64,000 bases of DNA from Tubiluchus corallicola (lineage: Eukaryota > Priapulida > Priapulimorpha > Priapulimorphida > Tubiluchidae): the NCBI GenBank assembly GCA_030141605.1, contig JAQGDQ010000020.1, positions 823,501 to 887,500 on the forward strand, written 5' to 3'. A program made the translations under genes and the position numbers. Shown here piece after piece: positions 59,883-64,000 of the stretch. The first letter of the stretch is position 1. Each line of letters opens with the position of its first letter. The notes under the pieces were generated by a model. The model did not search any database, had not been told where the DNA came from, and saw only the letters and a list, made by a program, of their open reading frames with translations.

Positions 59883-60860
59883 GTAAGAAATTTTAATAAA
59901 ACCCATTATTTACACATTTATTTATTTATTTGTTTTATTTTTATTTTTACTTAAAGTGATTACGATTGCAGTGTTGCCTCTTAGATTTGTATCAATCAAT
60001 CAATTAATTTATTTCACTCCAGCAATACATATACAGTTCATCAACATACAATATTATTGAAACAAAAAGAAACAGTATAGGTAAAAAAACGTTGATTAAC
60101 CAAATAAGAGAGTTGCTGTATGACACCTTGAAAGCTTGGCTTGTTAAGGTGGCACAAATGAGTGAATGAAAGAATGGTTAGGGTTAGTAGACATGATGGA
60201 ATGGAAAAAATAGTAAGATTAGGGATAGGAAGAAGGAAAAGAGGAGAAGAAACGACCACAGTGTATGTTTAATTTACATAGAGGTATATTAAAATAGCAT
60301 TATAATTGATTGCAGGCCATATATTGCGACTGCATGAGACATGGAACCACTAAAATTGTACTATAAGTATGAATCCAAAATGGTCCTTTTCAAGTACTTT
60401 TTGAAACTATAGTTAGCTATAGTTGTAGCTATAGAATGTGGCTAATTAGAATGTGGCTAGGACAACCCTTGCTGGTATAGTGTAGCTGTTGAAAATGATT
60501 AGTGATAATAAGATAGATACCAGTCTCGCCACAACGTTCTACGAGGTGTAGACTTTTTTCCTGGATGCTAAATTCTGACTTGCGCTGCGTCGAATTGTAG
60601 AAAACTTGATTTATGGCTGGTTAGAATGTGATTAAAGTTTTAACTGCAATAAAAACTGCTTCAACTAAAGCTATTGAGCCATTTGTAATAAGCGGCTGCT
60701 GCAGATGGATCATTCCGTCGAGGCCTAATAGGCCTATAATGAGCCTATATGGAATAATAAGCCTAATAGTGTGGTTTCTCCTTTTTTCGCCTGAACGCAG
60801 ACGAGATTTATGTGGTTTTTTTATTTTCATGTAATAAAATTATTTTATTTATTATTTTAT
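59883..60860. other. No gene recognised
   Basis: Contains an AGGCCTAATAGGCCTATAATG palindromic cluster at about 60721-60765. No ORF is supported. Confidence 0.4.
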
Positions 60861-61045
60861 TTTATTTTGTTTTGTTTTGTTTTGTTTTGTTTTGTTTCGT
60901 TTCGTTTCGTTTCGTTTCGTTTCGTTTCGTTTCGTTTCGTTTCATTTCGTTTCATTTCATTTCATTTCATTTCATTTCATTTCATTTCATTTTATTTTAT
61001 TTTATTTTATTTTATTTTATTTTATTTTATTTTGTTTCATTTTGT
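60841..61045 (+). repeat. Stepwise-changing pentanucleotide array
   Basis: In order: TTTTA, (TTTTG)n to about 60895, (TTTCG)n to about 60940, mixed TTTCA/TTTCG, (TTTCA)n to about 60990, (TTTTA)n to about 61030, then TTTTG and TTTCA again. The frames through it (Phe/Ser/Val-rich) are not genes. Confidence 0.97.
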
Positions 61046-61744
61046 ATCAGTGCGCAAGTTACCATGGTTAAACATTATTTACAAACATATGCAAATTTTT
61101 TGTCAATTCTCATAATGAGCCTTCAGAACTTGAACTAAAATAGATTGAATTTCAGTTGCGAACGCTTATTTCATTAAATTTTGAGAATTTCATCATCATA
61201 CTCATGCAGATCGCTCCGACATTCACAGCATTGCTCCCTAAGGCATCATACATCAATCCGCCATCATTCGGTGATATAAAATATTTCAGATTATTCAGCG
61301 GCACGATCCGATGATAATATAACAAAACTCTGAGATTAATCAGAGCCACTTGTCAGCATTATAATAACCATTCATTCGTTTTGATGTTCTCACATTTATT
61401 ATACCTCCTAAAAGCGCCAAATAGCCACGAGGGATTTCAAGACTATGGCGTCGTTTAGGCTATAAATGTTTTGTTACTAATCTGAATAATTTTTTCTGAG
61501 AGAAAAAATCTAGTCTTTTGTCTAAAATTTAAGACAGCTTAAGCATTGGAAGGAATAAATTTATATGGTTTTTAATCTACACAACCTAAAATTAAGTTCT
61601 TAAAAGATAAGTCCAGTTGTTTTATCTGTATAAGTTATTAACACCAAATGATGTAAAGCAAAATTTTACTTTTTTCACCTATAATCTAAATTGTAAGTTT
61701 TTGCAAATTGTAAAATGCAAATGTATTTTGTTGTCACCGGCGCA
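61046..61744. other. No gene recognised
   Basis: AT-rich, with only short unsupported frames on the minus strand. Confidence 0.4.
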
Positions 61745-61820
<76 letters not shown>

Positions 61821-61860
61821 CAACAACAACAACATCAACAATAATTATAATAATAGTAAA
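61745..61860. repeat. (ATA)n/(AAT)n microsatellite with CAA tail
   Basis: About 70 bp of pure AAT followed by CAACAACAAC. The poly-Ile ORF on minus is an artefact. Confidence 0.97.
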
Positions 61861-62239
61861 TAAGTGAATGTAAAATGCACTAACATTAAAAAATCGACAC
61901 ATTCATCTTACATACACAAATCCTAACACACAGTATAGAACAATAGGCTGTTATAGATAAAAATGAAATCGTAATACATGTATATAAAAGTCAGTAGAAA
62001 TCAGTACTTTAAGACAATATTAAATTTTTAATAAATTAAAAAAGCTTCTTTGTAAAGATAAGTTTTAATAAAGGATCTGCACTTTTCAACATTGGTCATT
62101 TTTGAGATCCATATGTGACTAGATTAAAACGCGATAGCACAAATGTAGATGAACTAATTGATCTAAGATGACATTAAAGCACGCATATTTCCAGTCTAAA
62201 TGACTGAAAGGTACCCTAGATTCAACCGTTAGCATTTAG

Positions 62240-62309
62240 TAGTAAGTGGCATATCCAAAATGCGTTATACGTTACTGCGTAAGAATCTCTTTATATTGTT
62301 TTTAATGAA

Positions 62310-62346
<37 letters not shown>

Positions 62347-62475
62347 CAGCACTGCGTTACTGCAAATCATTTTTTCTGCACTTTTTCTTTTTGGGTTGTT
62401 TATACGCAACTGGATACGCAATAACGTATAACGCATTCCGGACGGTTGGTAAATGTCATTTTACGGCAGTTACAG
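62240..62475. repeat. Dispersed repeat related to 39850-40060, split by (AT)n
   Basis: AAATGCGTTATACGTTACTGC at 62260 is echoed in reverse by GCAATAACGTATAACGCATT at 62418. This gives an inverted repeat flanking an (AT)n run at 62313-62340. Confidence 0.6.
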
Positions 62476-63445
62476 GATGTCGAATTACACACACACATAC
62501 ATATATATATAATTCGCCGTTATTATATTATGTAAAGCATAACCGTAAGCCTGTTACCGTAAATTATAAGTCGATTTTACAAATAACCTCACAATTACAT
62601 TTATAAATGTTTTATTATTAAATGATAATATTTCAAGAATTCACTAGTTCTCATTTGTGACAAATATGTGACAAAATATCTAAAGAATGTTAAAATTTCA
62701 ACAACAGAGACAAGACGTTTCTTTTTGTTCTCTGTTTTCGAAATTGTAGAATTCTTTAGATAATTTGTTACAGTTCTGAGAATCAAAAGTAGTGAGTTCT
62801 AGAAACGTTATCATTTAATAATAAAAATTTTATTAATGCAATTGCGAGATTTTGCGTAAAAAAGTTTTATTCTTTATTTTAAATAATTTTCTGGCAATTA
62901 TAACTCATTTTATACAATAACTGACTTTTACAATTTACTTACGAATATTGTTGTTACGATTTGTGCAGTTTCCTAAATGCTCCTGACTTGCTACGTTTAG
63001 AGTTAAATCCTCAATAGCTTTGAATTACTCTAGCAATGAATATAAGCAGGATTAATAGCTGCATACGTCAAATGATTACTACAATCCGACTCATAATCCA
63101 CGAATCGTCCTGTATTATTCAATCATGAATTGCAGATTCTCTCTCTGGAGGACTCAACGACTTTCAATCAGTCGGATACATTTTTCATGACGGCCATCTA
63201 AGCAACGTCATTGGCTCTATTTAATTTCCAATGGTTTGGTCTTGACTGGGAAAAGTCAGTGGTTAATTTCACAGTGCAATCGATCAAACACAATGGGGTC
63301 TAATCATGCATCAAGTCGAATGAAGCCAGTCAGTTATTCCCTCGCGTCTTGGTAAGCGAAGAAGACCACAGTATTTAATCAGTAGAGTTAAATAGGCAAC
63401 AACGTCTGGCCAATGCTGGAGAAAATGGAAGCTACTAAGAATATT
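62476..63445. other. No gene recognised
   Basis: AT-rich; only short minus-strand frames without family resemblance. Confidence 0.4.
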
Positions 63446-63449
63446 AGTA

Positions 63450-63575
63450 ATGACATATCATTATGTTAAGTTATTGCTCGCAAACATTTTGTAATGACAT
63501 CATTACGCTAAGTTATTGCCCACAAACATTTTGTACTGACATATCAGTATGCTAAGTTATTGCCCACAAACATCA
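63450..63575 (+). repeat. 44-bp tandem repeat, three copies
   Basis: Units start near 63450, 63494 and 63537. Each has ATGACATATCATTATG-like, TAAGTTATTGC(C/T)C and CACAAACATTTTGTA blocks. Confidence 0.9.
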
Positions 63576-63689
63576 TTTTGCTGGAATACAGCTAAAAATG
63601 GCGCAATTTAGTCAAAATATTATTTTAGATGTTGAACGTACAGATGTAATTTAGTGTCGTAAAATGAAAACCGCGAGTCACCGCAAGAA

Positions 63690-64000
63690 AAAAAGATGGA
63701 AAAGGAGAGAAAAGAAAAAAGAAAAGGAAATAGTAAGAAAGAAAAAGTAAATATAAGAAAAACATGAAAAATAAAGAAAAATGAGAAAAGGTGAAAAGAA
63801 AGGGAGAGAAGAAGAGAGGGCAAGTAAAGAGAAAGAGGGGAAAGGAAAGCCAAGAAAAGGGAAGAGAAGGGAACGGAACGGAACGCACCGCAACGGAAAG
63901 GAAAGGAAAGGAAAGGAAAGGAAGGAAGGGAAAGCGACGACACAGAACAAAACGGAAGGGAACAGAATGGGAAAACCTGAAGGAAACGTACGGAAAAGGT
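63690..64000. repeat. Purine-rich tract with (GGAAA)n/(GGAAC)n pentamers
   Basis: AG-rich on plus, including GGAACGGAACG and GGAAAGGAAAGGAAAGG at 63870-63930. It runs to the window edge. Overlapping minus-strand ORFs (Phe/Ser/Leu-rich) in three frames are by-products. Confidence 0.9.

Noticed and set aside
60810-61138. Phe/Ser/Val-rich ORFs of about 100 codons
   Set aside because: A product of the pentanucleotide array: a 5-base unit cycles through all frames, so several are open together.
63620-63950. Three overlapping Phe/Leu/Ser-rich minus-strand ORFs
   Set aside because: Purine-tract artefact; all three frames are open, with no motif or splice signal.

Overview
This is AT-rich animal nuclear DNA from an invertebrate metazoan. 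It has short coding exons separated by long introns, GT-AG splice sites, AATAAA signals, abundant microsatellites, tRNA-headed SINE fragments, non-LTR and Bel/Pao retroelement remains, MITEs and a short interstitial TTAGGG tract. The scattered AGGCCTA-type words and the gene content (SMN, F5/8C and thrombospondin-type-1 secreted proteins) fit a marine invertebrate. The phylum cannot be fixed from the window alone.

Layout. 1-2.4 kb: a 35-bp satellite cut by a MITE, then a long inverted-repeat (foldback) element. 2.4-16 kb: mostly empty AT-rich DNA with an inverted-repeat element (4.12-4.80 kb), one isolated terminal-exon candidate (5615-5755, +), a decayed LINE reverse-transcriptase piece (6.2 kb) and a SINE head (8.8 kb). 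16.1-28.95 kb, minus strand: a complete eight-exon SMN (survival of motor neuron) gene. All seven introns are phase 0, and the last one (5.7 kb) holds a ~600-bp CT/GA microsatellite and a SINE. 28.97-31.4 kb, plus strand: a 5'-truncated Bel/Pao retrotransposon lying immediately upstream of the SMN start codon. 32.0-34.57 kb, plus strand: the last two exons of a probable single-pass membrane protein, with an in-frame TGA in the middle of its tail exon. 34.6-36.6 kb: tandem and dispersed repeats. 36.75-44.4 kb, plus strand: a five-exon secreted protein (348 aa) ending in an atypical thrombospondin-type-1-like module. 46.0-51.67 kb, plus strand: a five-exon secreted pro-protein (347 aa) with a furin-type site and a C-terminal F5/8C (discoidin) domain. 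52-52.5 kb: a hAT-type MITE with a perfect 8-bp target duplication. 53.87-54.91 kb, plus strand: an intronless membrane-anchored JmjC/cupin oxygenase-like protein. 55-64 kb: a hypothetical ORF, a possible signal-peptide first exon (59.85 kb) and several simple-repeat arrays, including a pentanucleotide array that changes unit step by step.

How the genes relate. SMN acts in cytoplasmic and nuclear snRNP assembly and is functionally unrelated to its neighbours. The TSR-like and F5/8C genes lie head-to-tail, both have five exons and almost equal coding length, and both encode secreted glycoproteins with adhesive C-terminal modules, so they may be co-expressed extracellular-matrix or precursor proteins. 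The exon models were assembled by hand from splice-site consensus and reading phase. No transcript evidence was available.
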